A stretch of DNA of 64,000 nucleotides, from contig NZ_JAAAWP010000003.1 of NCBI RefSeq assembly GCF_010500915.1, positions 248,001-312,000 on the forward strand, in the 5' to 3' direction. Both the position numbers and the translations under genes were made by a program. The notes below the pieces were generated by a model, which saw only the letters and a list, made by a program, of their open reading frames with translations, searched no databases and was not told the DNA's origin. The stretch comes from Alteromonas hispanica. Its GTDB lineage: Bacteria > Pseudomonadota > Gammaproteobacteria > Enterobacterales > Alteromonadaceae. Shown piece after piece: positions 46,742-55,235 of the stretch; position 1 is the stretch's first letter, and each line of letters opens with the position of its first letter.

Positions 46742-47767
46742 TTAATTAATCGGCAGCTTTCTCTCTTCTACGCTCGCCTGGATAGCCGTTTCGATTATAT
46801 GAATAACCTCAACAACACTTTCGGCATCAGCTGGCAAAGGACCTTGCTTGTTAATGGCATCAGCAAGTTGCTCGAAGAACAAAATGTACTGTCCCCGACA
46901 AGTTTGAATTACCTCGGCTTGGCCTTCATTCGCCAATATTCCATGCTCGGCAGCAGAAGTAACAGCCCAGCTTTCGCTATCTAAACGCATATTCTGCCTG
47001 AGCTGATCTTCTTGAGGGTCGAGGTAAAACTTGCGGTAGCTTGCTTTCGTTCCCTGTAAATCGAAACGCAGCGTTGCGCCAGCTTGAAATGCTGAACTGC
47101 CTAGGTTTACCACTTTGTCAGAATAATGAAGGGTAATATCAAACGTATCGTCAGATTGCCCGCCATCACGAAGAATTAGTACATTGGCAGATACCGCTTT
47201 AGGCTTGCCAAAAAGCTGCAGCGCTTGGTCGATTAAGTGAGGACCTAAATCCCAAAAAATACCGCTTCCCGGCCCGGCATTCTCTCGCCAACGATTTCGG
47301 GGCACAGGTCGAAAACGATCGAAACGACTTTCAAAACGCTTAATCTTGCCAAACCTACCTTCTTCCATCAGTTGCTTTAAGGTAAGAAAATCACCATCGA
47401 AGCGCCGGTTGTGAAACACGCACAATCGCTTATTTTTCTTATTGGCTAAAGAGACCAATTGTTCTGCATCTTTCGTGCTAAGCGTAAACGGCTTTTCAAC
47501 CAATACATGACAGCCGTATGTAAGCGCCAAGAAAGCTTGCGAACTATGAAGATGATTTGGCGTAGTGATAACCACTAAATCAAACTTTTGACTTTCAAGC
47601 GCTTCTTCTAGTGAGGCATAGACCATTGCATTAGGTAATGCGCGATTAACATCATCAGGCTTTGAAGACACTACAGCGGTAACAGTGAAATCTGAGAGGT
47701 ATTCCAGAAAAGGCAAATGAAAGGTTTTAGCTGAAAAGCCGAAACCAACTAATAACGTAGTGATCAT
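46742..47767 (-). CDS. Gfo/Idh/MocA-family NAD(P)-dependent oxidoreductase
   Basis: The 341-aa protein has an N-terminal Rossmann domain (LLVGFGFSAKTFHLPFL) and the conserved EKPFTLS motif with catalytic Lys near residue 92. The C-terminal beta-sheet substrate domain includes GPGSGIFWDLGPHLIDQ. It is close to the YdgJ/YvaA group acting on cyclitols or sugars; the substrate is not decidable. It lies between the DeoR-type gene and glmU on the same strand, but with larger gaps (234 and 91 bp). Confidence 0.88.
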   Translation of the reverse strand: MITTLLVGFGFSAKTFHLPFLEYLSDFTVTAVVSSKPDDVNRALPNAMVYASLEEALESQKFDLVVITTPNHLHSSQAFLALTYGCHVLVEKPFTLSTKDAEQLVSLANKKNKRLCVFHNRRFDGDFLTLKQLMEEGRFGKIKRFESRFDRFRPVPRNRWRENAGPGSGIFWDLGPHLIDQALQLFGKPKAVSANVLILRDGGQSDDTFDITLHYSDKVVNLGSSAFQAGATLRFDLQGTKASYRKFYLDPQEDQLRQNMRLDSESWAVTSAAEHGILANEGQAEVIQTCRGQYILFFEQLADAINKQGPLPADAESVVEVIHIIETAIQASVEERKLPIN

Positions 47768-47785
47768 GACAATACCTTAAGAACA

Positions 47786-47855
47786 AAAGGGGGCCAGATC
47801 CAAATAAAGTCAATTAAATCAATAACTAGAATTTAATTTGGATCTGACCCCCTTT
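47786..47855. terminator. Long inverted repeat after glmU, REP-like and terminator-like
   Basis: Twenty-bp arms at 47786-47805 and 47836-47855, with one mismatch, surround a 30-nt AT-rich loop. The arm contains GGGGGYCAGATCC, followed by A/T-rich tracts. It starts 3 bp past the glmU stop codon on the minus strand. The GGGGTCAGATCC-type core recalls repeats mobilised by REP-associated transposases in marine bacteria. The minus-strand arm would also form a strong terminator stem with T-rich flank. Confidence 0.6.
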
Positions 47856-47858
47856 ATT

Positions 47859-49217
47859 TTATTTTTTGGTGGGGCGTGGCCAGTTGGCTATGTTGCGCTG
47901 TTTACCGCGGGCAACAGCGAGGGCACTATCGTCTACCGTTGAAGTAATTACTGAGCCGGCGCCTACTGTTGCGTTATCGCCAACACTTACGGGCGCTACA
48001 AGGGATGAGTTAGAACCAATAAATGCGTTCTCACCAATGACGGTTTTCGACTTATTCACACCGTCGTAATTGCAGGTAATGGTGCCTGCGCCTATGTTGG
48101 CATTAGCACCTACCTCGGTATCGCCTAAATATGTCAGGTGATTCGCTTTTGCGCCTTCACCTAATACTGTCTTTTTCATTTCTACAAAGTTGCCAACTTT
48201 GGCTTTTTTGTGCATTACGGCACCGGGGCGCAGGCGCGCATAAGGCCCAACTACGCAGGCTTCGCCTACCGTCGCTTCTTCAATAATTGAGTTGGCCTCA
48301 ATAATAGCGTTATCTGCTATCTGGCAGTTGCGCAGAATACAATTTGCACCAATAACAACATTGTTTCCAAGGGTTACGTTGCCTTCAACAATAACGTTAA
48401 CGTCTATAACAACGTCGTTACCGTTTTGCAATGTACCGCGTAAGTCAAACCGTGCCGGATCTAAAAGCGTTACACCATCAGTCATCAGTTGCTGCGCCTG
48501 ACGTGCTTGAAGTGCACGCTCTAAATGAGAAAGCTGAATGCGATTGTTAACGCCTTCCACTTCCACAGGCGATGAAGGCTGAGCAGACTGTATGCGCTTG
48601 CCTTCGGCAGCCGCCATGGCGATGACATCGGTGAGATAGTATTCGCCTTGCGCATTATTGTTACTTAAATTACCTAACCAGCGCTTAAGATCGGCGCCCG
48701 ACATCATCATCATGCCGGTGTTGATTTCTTTTATCGCTCTTTGCTCGTCGCTTGCGTCTTTGTGTTCCACTATTTGGGTAATATTGTCATTTTCTCTAAC
48801 AATTCTTCCCATGCCGGTTGGGTCATCTAGCTCAACGGTTAACAATGCTAGGTCGCAGCTAGCTTTCACAGTTTTTAAGGCTTCTAGCGTTTTCTCAGTG
48901 ATAAGCGGAGCATCGCCAACCAGAATTAATACGTCTTCGTCGTCTTTAATATGGGGAACTGCCTGTTGCACCGCATGCCCCGTGCCTAGCTGTTCAGCCT
49001 GAAGACACCAATTAAGGTTATCTTCAACAATTGTTTGTTGAAGTAAATCGCCACCGTGACCGTAAACAAGGTGAATGCTATCTGAACCTAGCGATTTAAC
49101 CGTATTTATTATCCGCTGCACCATAGGCACACCGCCTACCTTGTGCAGCACCTTTGGAAGGGAAGATTTCATACGGGTGCCTTTGCCCGCCGCCAGAATA
49201 ACCACTGAGAACGCCAT
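47859..49217 (-). CDS. glmU: Bifunctional GlcNAc-1-P uridyltransferase / GlcN-1-P acetyltransferase
   Basis: The 452-aa protein has an N-terminal pyrophosphorylase domain ([17 protein letters not shown] at residues 8-24, QLGTGHAV near 78) and a left-handed beta-helix of hexapeptide repeats from about 250. The acetyltransferase motif is [24 protein letters not shown]. It completes UDP-GlcNAc synthesis begun by GlmS on the same strand. Confidence 0.98.
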   Translation of the reverse strand: MAFSVVILAAGKGTRMKSSLPKVLHKVGGVPMVQRIINTVKSLGSDSIHLVYGHGGDLLQQTIVEDNLNWCLQAEQLGTGHAVQQAVPHIKDDEDVLILVGDAPLITEKTLEALKTVKASCDLALLTVELDDPTGMGRIVRENDNITQIVEHKDASDEQRAIKEINTGMMMMSGADLKRWLGNLSNNNAQGEYYLTDVIAMAAAEGKRIQSAQPSSPVEVEGVNNRIQLSHLERALQARQAQQLMTDGVTLLDPARFDLRGTLQNGNDVVIDVNVIVEGNVTLGNNVVIGANCILRNCQIADNAIIEANSIIEEATVGEACVVGPYARLRPGAVMHKKAKVGNFVEMKKTVLGEGAKANHLTYLGDTEVGANANIGAGTITCNYDGVNKSKTVIGENAFIGSNSSLVAPVSVGDNATVGAGSVITSTVDDSALAVARGKQRNIANWPRPTKK

Positions 49218-49445
49218 ACAATTCCTTTATTATGCAAACATAAAATATACTTAGCGTAGTGTAACCAAGCTACAAGATAATGTCAGCGAATGTATATGGT
49301 CAGCCCCCACTTTAATTTCAAAAATCGTTTAAGAATCGGCATTTAGTCTAATCTGCGGCGAACACGCTAGTAGTTCATATTTGCAACGGGTATACTCGTT
49401 TGCGTATTTAATAAGTTCAGTCAGGCAAGGGAGCATGCGCAGTCT

Positions 49446-50867
49446 GTGAACACATTTAGAACCCTACACAGAAGTATATTGGTGCTATTTGCTGTCGTTG
49501 TAATCGCGATTGTAACCCTAGTCCATTTCAGTATTTCCAAAATTGTAGCGGAACAAAGCCGCGCCCAGCAGCAATCTCTATCACCCGCCATATCGCTTAT
49601 TGTAGAGCAACTTCTCAAGCCTCTGCATATCTCTGACGCTTTAGGCCATTCAACAGAGCTCGTCGGATTATTGAACAAAGACTCTGTAGACAGCGACGCC
49701 GTTTTTAGCACGTTAAACCGTCTTGAAGACGAATTTGGCTTATCATTTTTTATCGCCAGCGAAGCCGAAAGAAAGCAATACAATGCCGATGGCAGCATTA
49801 TCAATTTAATTGAAGGAGAGGTGAGCTGGTATTTTAAATATCGCGATCACCCCGACGACGCCGTTGCCGATATTGGTAAATGGGAAGATACACATTTATA
49901 CATCGACATAAAAATTCACGACTCAGACGGCCGTTTTCTAGGCTTTTTTGGCGTGGGTAAAAGCCTGCGAAGCTTTATTGAAATTTTCGATTCGTACAAA
50001 CAGGAATATGGCTACGATTTTCTATTTGTAGATAGCAAGGGCGATATTATGTTGTCCTCCGACCCAGCACTTGTAGCTTCATATTCTAGCTTTACTAATT
50101 TATCTGAACTGCCTTGGTATGCCAATTTGCCGTTGTCTATTCAAAACGAACAGGCATTAAACAACAAGCTTGTTACCATTAATCAAAAAGATTTTTTGAT
50201 AGCAGAAGTAAAACTAAATCAATTTGGCTGGACGGTTTTTCTATTAAGCCCTCTTGAAGATAGACAAGCGGAGATTTCACAAGCGTTTATATTTAGTGTA
50301 GTAACGCTACTGGTGGTTGTCTTTTCTCTTTTCTTATTAATTTATAACTTGCTGTATTATTTCAGAAAAGACATGCAGCCTGATTTGGTGGTACGCCAAA
50401 CCAACCGTCTGCCAGACAAAGAAGCCTTGCAAGTTATCTATAAAACGTTGCTAGAAGAGCATAAGTCTCTTAGCGTGGTGATAGTAAACATAGACGACCT
50501 AACCACAATTATTGATGCCCATGGGCGTAATGCTGGCGATGATATTTTAGACAAGGTTGCTGCGTATTTATCAGATAAATTACGTAAAGAAGACGTATTA
50601 GGCCGTTGGAGTAGCGATGAATTTATTATTCTGCTGCCGCATACGGGCCCTCACGTTGCTCTTGAAATAGCCCAAAACCTGCGCCATGGCATTGCAACAC
50701 TGCCACCGCTTATTGAACTGCCCGACATTCAAATTACAGCGACTTTTGGCATTTCGTATACGGCTTCTTCTCGCCCCATGCAAGAGGTAACAGCCCATGC
50801 TGAAGACGCTCTATACCAAGCGAAGCGTGATGGCAGTAACTTAGTGCGCATGCAGTTAATTGATTAA
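49446..50867 (+). CDS. Membrane sensor with Cache-like domain and degenerate GGDEF domain
   Basis: The 473-aa protein starts at GTG (49446). It has a transmembrane helix at about 10-30, a periplasmic Cache-like sensor (40-275), a second helix (about 278-303) and a GGDEF-family domain (315-470). The usual GGDEF signature reads SSDEF (WSSDEFIILL), with both glycines replaced. Catalytic diguanylate cyclases need at least the second glycine, so this may be an inactive or GTP-sensing version. It reads alone, away from glmU. Confidence 0.85.
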   Translation: MNTFRTLHRSILVLFAVVVIAIVTLVHFSISKIVAEQSRAQQQSLSPAISLIVEQLLKPLHISDALGHSTELVGLLNKDSVDSDAVFSTLNRLEDEFGLSFFIASEAERKQYNADGSIINLIEGEVSWYFKYRDHPDDAVADIGKWEDTHLYIDIKIHDSDGRFLGFFGVGKSLRSFIEIFDSYKQEYGYDFLFVDSKGDIMLSSDPALVASYSSFTNLSELPWYANLPLSIQNEQALNNKLVTINQKDFLIAEVKLNQFGWTVFLLSPLEDRQAEISQAFIFSVVTLLVVVFSLFLLIYNLLYYFRKDMQPDLVVRQTNRLPDKEALQVIYKTLLEEHKSLSVVIVNIDDLTTIIDAHGRNAGDDILDKVAAYLSDKLRKEDVLGRWSSDEFIILLPHTGPHVALEIAQNLRHGIATLPPLIELPDIQITATFGISYTASSRPMQEVTAHAEDALYQAKRDGSNLVRMQLID

Positions 50868-50879
50868 ACGCGACTAACG

Positions 50880-51758
50880 TTATGTGCGCCGCTTGCGCTT
50901 TTTTGTTAGCACGCCAGTAGTTAACGCAACGCCGAAGAGTATAAGCGCACCGCCCACTATGGTTTGAATTGATAGGTGTTCTTGTAGCAGTAACACGCCC
51001 CACACTATGCCAAACAAAGGAACTAGGTAGGCCACAGTAATTGCTTTGGCTGGCCCAACATCGGCAATAAGCTTAAAGTAAAGAATATAAGCGATGCCCG
51101 TTCCGCCTATAGCAAGGGCCACTGCGTTTAGCCAAGCGTGACTGCTAGGCATAGTTGCAGGCAAGGTAGCCAATGCGAGCGGCGTTAACATAATGCTCGC
51201 AAAGGCCTGACTACCTGTGGCCACAGCCAATGGTTTTACTCCCTGCAACCACTTCTTCATCATGCTGGCAGCTATGCCATAACAAGTTGTTGCAAAAAGC
51301 GCGGTTAATATGGGAAGAAAGCTCACCTCGCCTTCACCAAGTTTTTGCTGGCTAATAACCGCAACGCCGATAAAGCCAACGAACAAGCCAACTATGGCGC
51401 TTTTTGTAAGCTTATCGCCAAGCCATAGCCAGGCAACAATAGCGCCAAACATGGGAGCTGTGGCATTTAAAATAGCATTAACGCCAGCTTCCAAATGCAG
51501 GCTACTGTAATTAAACAATACAAAGGGCACGGCAGTATTTACCAAGCCTACTAGCGCTATAGCAAACCAATGATGCCTTATTTGCGAGAGGCCGCCGGTA
51601 ATTATAAGCAAAGGCAGAAGCACCGCAGTAGCCAATAGCGTTCTAATGGCTACCAGTACATAAATGCCAAATTCAGGGGCGGCAACACGCATAAAAATAA
51701 AAGAGCCACCCCAAATACCTGCCAATACCACCAGCGCAACAATATCTTTTATTCCCAT
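50880..51758 (-). CDS. EamA-family drug/metabolite exporter
   Basis: The 292-aa protein has ten predicted transmembrane helices in two EamA repeats (GIWGGSFIFMRVAAPEFG near 14-31 and the second half from about 150). It exports small metabolites or amino-acid-like compounds; the substrate is unknown. It overlaps the upstream ogt-like gene by 10 bp and is convergent with the GGDEF gene. Confidence 0.88.
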   Translation of the reverse strand: MGIKDIVALVVLAGIWGGSFIFMRVAAPEFGIYVLVAIRTLLATAVLLPLLIITGGLSQIRHHWFAIALVGLVNTAVPFVLFNYSSLHLEAGVNAILNATAPMFGAIVAWLWLGDKLTKSAIVGLFVGFIGVAVISQQKLGEGEVSFLPILTALFATTCYGIAASMMKKWLQGVKPLAVATGSQAFASIMLTPLALATLPATMPSSHAWLNAVALAIGGTGIAYILYFKLIADVGPAKAITVAYLVPLFGIVWGVLLLQEHLSIQTIVGGALILFGVALTTGVLTKKRKRRT

Positions 51759-52321
51759 AGCCTGCCTTGGGCTCCTTCTAAATTTAGCAAAAATTGCTTA
51801 CGCGCTAGGCCTCCGGCGTAGCCTGTAAGTGTGTTGTTGCTGCCAATTACTCGGTGGCAGGGTACAACAATTGCGATTGGGTTTTTTCCATTTGCTAATC
51901 CAACCGCCCTAACCGCTTTGGGGTTTCCAATTGTTTTAGCGATGTCGAGATAGCTCACCGTCTGTCCATACGGAATCTCTTTGAGAGCTTTCCATACCGA
52001 CATTTGAAACTCGGTTCCATTAACATCTAAAGGTAAGTCAAACGTATTGAGCTTTTTGGCAAAGTACGCCTTTAGCTGTGTGCATGCGTCTTCTGTTATT
52101 GCGTTTTTTGTTATTTCGCTGCTTGTTACTTGATTCGGCTCAATCGCTGTTGCGGTAGATTTCGTATGGGCAGGCTGTGAGGCTCCCAAAAACTCCCCAA
52201 AAGCAATAGCGGTCACTCCCTTGTTGCTAGCCTGGACCGTCAGTACCCCCTGCTGTGTGTCTATTGACTGTGAAAATAAAAACGACTGTTCAGAGCCGTC
52301 CTTCCTACCGTTTTCATTCAT
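51749..52321 (-). CDS. ogt: Methylated-DNA-protein cysteine methyltransferase
   Basis: The 190-aa protein has the catalytic motif VVPCHRV and the preceding helix-turn-helix region (YGQTVSYLDIAKTIGNPKAVRAVGLANGKNP). It removes methyl groups from O6-methylguanine in a suicide reaction. The N-terminal 70 residues are poorly conserved. It is next to an Ada/AlkA-type gene, forming an alkylation-repair pair. Confidence 0.92.
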   Translation of the reverse strand: MNENGRKDGSEQSFLFSQSIDTQQGVLTVQASNKGVTAIAFGEFLGASQPAHTKSTATAIEPNQVTSSEITKNAITEDACTQLKAYFAKKLNTFDLPLDVNGTEFQMSVWKALKEIPYGQTVSYLDIAKTIGNPKAVRAVGLANGKNPIAIVVPCHRVIGSNNTLTGYAGGLARKQFLLNLEGAQGRLWE

Positions 52322-52376
52322 ATTTCGACCTACTAATTTTAACTTGCCGTTTCTGACTGGCTTAAGTCGAATAGCA

Positions 52377-53768
52377 TCATTTTTGTTCCGAGCCGCTGAG
52401 CTGCCATAATTGAAGAGTTAAGTAACTCCGCCACGGCGCAGCCTTGCTCGGGCTAACTGGAAACTGCTTTGCCATTTTCTTAACTATAAGGTCACCCTCT
52501 AGGTAAATATCAGGGTCACGCTCGCCTCGCATCTTAATATAATCGACTGTCCAAGGCCCAATACCTTTTATCGCTAAAATTTGAGCATAGCTTGGCTGTT
52601 GGTTGGCTAAAAAAAGCTGAGCAAAATTCCTTAATGCGTTTTTTCTCGTCTGCGGCATGCCAAGAAAATCTAAATGGCTGTTAGCCACCGCCTTTGCGCT
52701 TGGAAAACAATATTTGTCAGCACCGTCAATGCTGCACTTTTCTCCCAGATGATTCACCAATACTGTTAGCTGACCAATTGCTGCCTTCACACTCACCTGT
52801 TGACCTAAAATAGCCCGACAGCCGCTTTCAAACAGGCTCCATGCGCTAGGCAAACGCAGTCCATCAACAAGTTGCTGCTTTATTAACCCTGCTTGAAGTA
52901 ACCCTCGCTCTATCAACATTGGATCAGCGTTTAGATCTAGCATAGCTTTTATATTTTCAATAACGCGATAAAGCGGCGTAAAGCTATTCAAACTGACCGT
53001 TACTTCAAAACCTCGCTTTTGTGCGTTGTGACGGGCGCAAAAGTGGCCTTTCACGCCTTCAAATTCAAACCAGCGCTGGTAAGTATTATCAGTAACGGAT
53101 TCCATTTCATTTACGGCGCGAAGAGCTAAAAAGTCTCTTACATGTGGCCAATTGTAAGGCGGGCGATAAGACAAAAACAAAGTAACCTTGTTACTCCCCT
53201 CATTCGTCGTCTTCCTTAGTGCCGTTGGCGTTGTTTTGCAATACTGCTGAACCACTCTTTGCAGTTGGCGCTGCGACGACATCCCACAGCTTAGTGCAAT
53301 ATCAATAAAAGGTAAGCGAGTTTGTTGTAGCAATTGCTTTGCAAATAATGCCTGCTGCATCGCTTGAAACTGCTTTGGTGACAGACCGATGGCAGCTGTT
53401 ATCAGTTTGTTGAGATAGCGCTCGCTTATACCTAACCGAGATGCAATAGTGCTAATTGGCTGAGTAGGTATCTGTGAAAGAAGTGACATGGCTCGGTTTA
53501 TTGTAGTTTCGGCTCCATACCACGCGGCAGAGTGTGGCGCGCTGTCGGGGCGACATCGAAAACAAGGTCGATAACCGTCTGCCATAGCTTGGGCCGCAAG
53601 GGGATAATACGTGACGTTTGCTTCGTTAGGCAATTTGGCTGGGCAAACTGGACGACAGAAAATACCCGTAGTTTTTACCGCAACAAAAAAGCGACCGTCG
53701 AATCGCGCATCTCTGCTACACCTTGCTGCGGCATAAACTTGGCGCTGAACCTCGTCAGAAATGAACAC
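52377..53768 (-). CDS. alkA: Ada-type regulator fused to 3-methyladenine DNA glycosylase (AlkA)
   Basis: The 463-aa protein starts at GTG (53768) after AAGGAG. The N-terminus is an Ada zinc domain with a four-Cys cluster (FCRPVCPAK and CFRC). An AraC-type helix-turn-helix follows (about 90-180), then an AlkA N-terminal domain and an HhH-GPD glycosylase (about 300-455) with the hairpin IKGIGPWTVDYI. It excises alkylated bases, and the Ada part may sense methyl phosphotriesters and induce the locus. Confidence 0.92.
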   Translation of the reverse strand: MFISDEVQRQVYAAARCSRDARFDGRFFVAVKTTGIFCRPVCPAKLPNEANVTYYPLAAQAMADGYRPCFRCRPDSAPHSAAWYGAETTINRAMSLLSQIPTQPISTIASRLGISERYLNKLITAAIGLSPKQFQAMQQALFAKQLLQQTRLPFIDIALSCGMSSQRQLQRVVQQYCKTTPTALRKTTNEGSNKVTLFLSYRPPYNWPHVRDFLALRAVNEMESVTDNTYQRWFEFEGVKGHFCARHNAQKRGFEVTVSLNSFTPLYRVIENIKAMLDLNADPMLIERGLLQAGLIKQQLVDGLRLPSAWSLFESGCRAILGQQVSVKAAIGQLTVLVNHLGEKCSIDGADKYCFPSAKAVANSHLDFLGMPQTRKNALRNFAQLFLANQQPSYAQILAIKGIGPWTVDYIKMRGERDPDIYLEGDLIVKKMAKQFPVSPSKAAPWRSYLTLQLWQLSGSEQK

Positions 53769-54025
53769 GTTAACTCCTTACGCTGGCTTGCTCGGATGAC
53801 TATTTTTATAAATGAGTACTGAGTTTAACCTTATATAGCAGTATTTAGGCGACAAAATCGGAACTTACCATCGAGTAAGAGTCATTGCTTGCCAGTCAGT
53901 GCTTGCCAGTCGGTGCGCAATAATTATTAAAGGGGAGTGTGTGACTTGGGCTTAGAGCCACTTTTCACTCACATTTGATAATTGGACAACCTATACGCAT
54001 AATATTGCCATTCTTATTCTGACTG

Positions 54026-54052
54026 CTGAGCTTTCATTTACTGAAAGCTCAG
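54026..54052 (+). promoter_or_regulatory. Perfect hairpin upstream of the serine hydrolase gene
   Basis: An 11-bp perfect stem (CTGAGCTTTCA / TGAAAGCTCAG) with a 5-nt loop ends 17 bp before the ATG at 54070. There is no U-run, so it may affect translation initiation or be an operator. The rest of the 53769-54069 gap shows a short direct repeat (TGCTTGCCAGTC near 53886-53913) and nothing else I recognise. Confidence 0.5.
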
Positions 54053-54069
54053 CCCAACGAGCTGACTGT

Positions 54070-55212
54070 ATGCTATCTACTTTGCGCATTTTGATGTCGC
54101 GCTTTTTTTTAATGTGCGTAATGCCCATGTGGCTGCTTTACCCACATATTGCATCTGCTGACTGGCTCGACAACTATGCAAACTATGTTAAAAAAGAGGC
54201 GAACAAATACAACGTACCCGGCTATGCCTTTGTGTTTTACGAACAGGGTAAAACGCCAAGAGTTTATGTCTATGGTAAAACGCGCAAGAAAGGCGGCACT
54301 AAAGTAACCAAAGACACCGTGTTCCGCCTTGCCTCGGTTTCAAAAACATTTACCGCATTACTTAGCGCTAAATTAGTAGAACGCAATCAGCTCGCGTGGA
54401 ATACGTCTATTAACACGCTGCTCCCAGATATTCCTTTTAACGGAAAAGGGACAGACACTCTAGAGTTACAGCACATCGTTGGCCAATCTAGCGGCTTTAT
54501 GCCCAATGCGTACGATAACTTAATTGAAGCCGATTACTCTTTAGAGCGCGTCCTTAAATCGCTAGGCGAGCTTGAGCCGCTGTGTAAACCCGGCGACTGC
54601 TATACCTATCAAAATGCTTTATTCGGCGCGTTAGAGTATTACTTTAGCAAGCAAGACACCTCTTATTCGAGTCAAATTCAGTCGTACCTATTTTCACCAC
54701 TTGGGATGACATCTTCTAGCGTAGGAAAAGGTGGCTTATTAGCCTCAGACTCTTGGGCCAGGCCGCACATAGCCATAGCACGTAACAAGTGGCATGAGGG
54801 CAAAGTAGAAAGTAATTACTATCGCTTTTCACCGGCAGCTGGGGTTAACGCCAGCATTTACGATATGACCATTTATCTGCAGGCGCTGTTAGGTGAGTTT
54901 CCCACTGTTATTTCAAAAGAAATGGTTGAATACGTAACAACCGAGCGGGTTCGCACTAAACGTGAAACCTATCGCCGCGGCTGGCGAGGTATGATAGACG
55001 ACGCACACTACGGCCTAGGCTGGCGCATATATGATCTCGATGGAAAAAAACTGAATTATCACGGCGGTTGGGTTAAGGGGTATCGCGCAGATGTTGCGTT
55101 TATGCCAGAGAAAAAAGCCGGGTATGTCATGCTGATGAATGCAGAATCAAATATGATTAATAACACAACTGCCGAGCTGTGGAAGCGCTTTTTAAAGCAA
55201 GCCGGTGACTAG
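54070..55212 (+). CDS. Beta-lactamase-family (class C/PBP-like) serine hydrolase
   Basis: The 380-aa protein has a signal peptide (about residues 1-31). The catalytic motifs are SVSK (Ser-x-x-Lys), Tyr-Gln-Asn in TYQNALFG, and HGGW in place of KTG. This is typical of esterase or D-peptidase members of the family rather than drug-degrading AmpC. The substrate is unknown. Confidence 0.88.
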   Translation: MLSTLRILMSRFFLMCVMPMWLLYPHIASADWLDNYANYVKKEANKYNVPGYAFVFYEQGKTPRVYVYGKTRKKGGTKVTKDTVFRLASVSKTFTALLSAKLVERNQLAWNTSINTLLPDIPFNGKGTDTLELQHIVGQSSGFMPNAYDNLIEADYSLERVLKSLGELEPLCKPGDCYTYQNALFGALEYYFSKQDTSYSSQIQSYLFSPLGMTSSSVGKGGLLASDSWARPHIAIARNKWHEGKVESNYYRFSPAAGVNASIYDMTIYLQALLGEFPTVISKEMVEYVTTERVRTKRETYRRGWRGMIDDAHYGLGWRIYDLDGKKLNYHGGWVKGYRADVAFMPEKKAGYVMLMNAESNMINNTTAELWKRFLKQAGD

Positions 55213-55235
55213 CGCCACCGGCAATAGCAAGCTAT

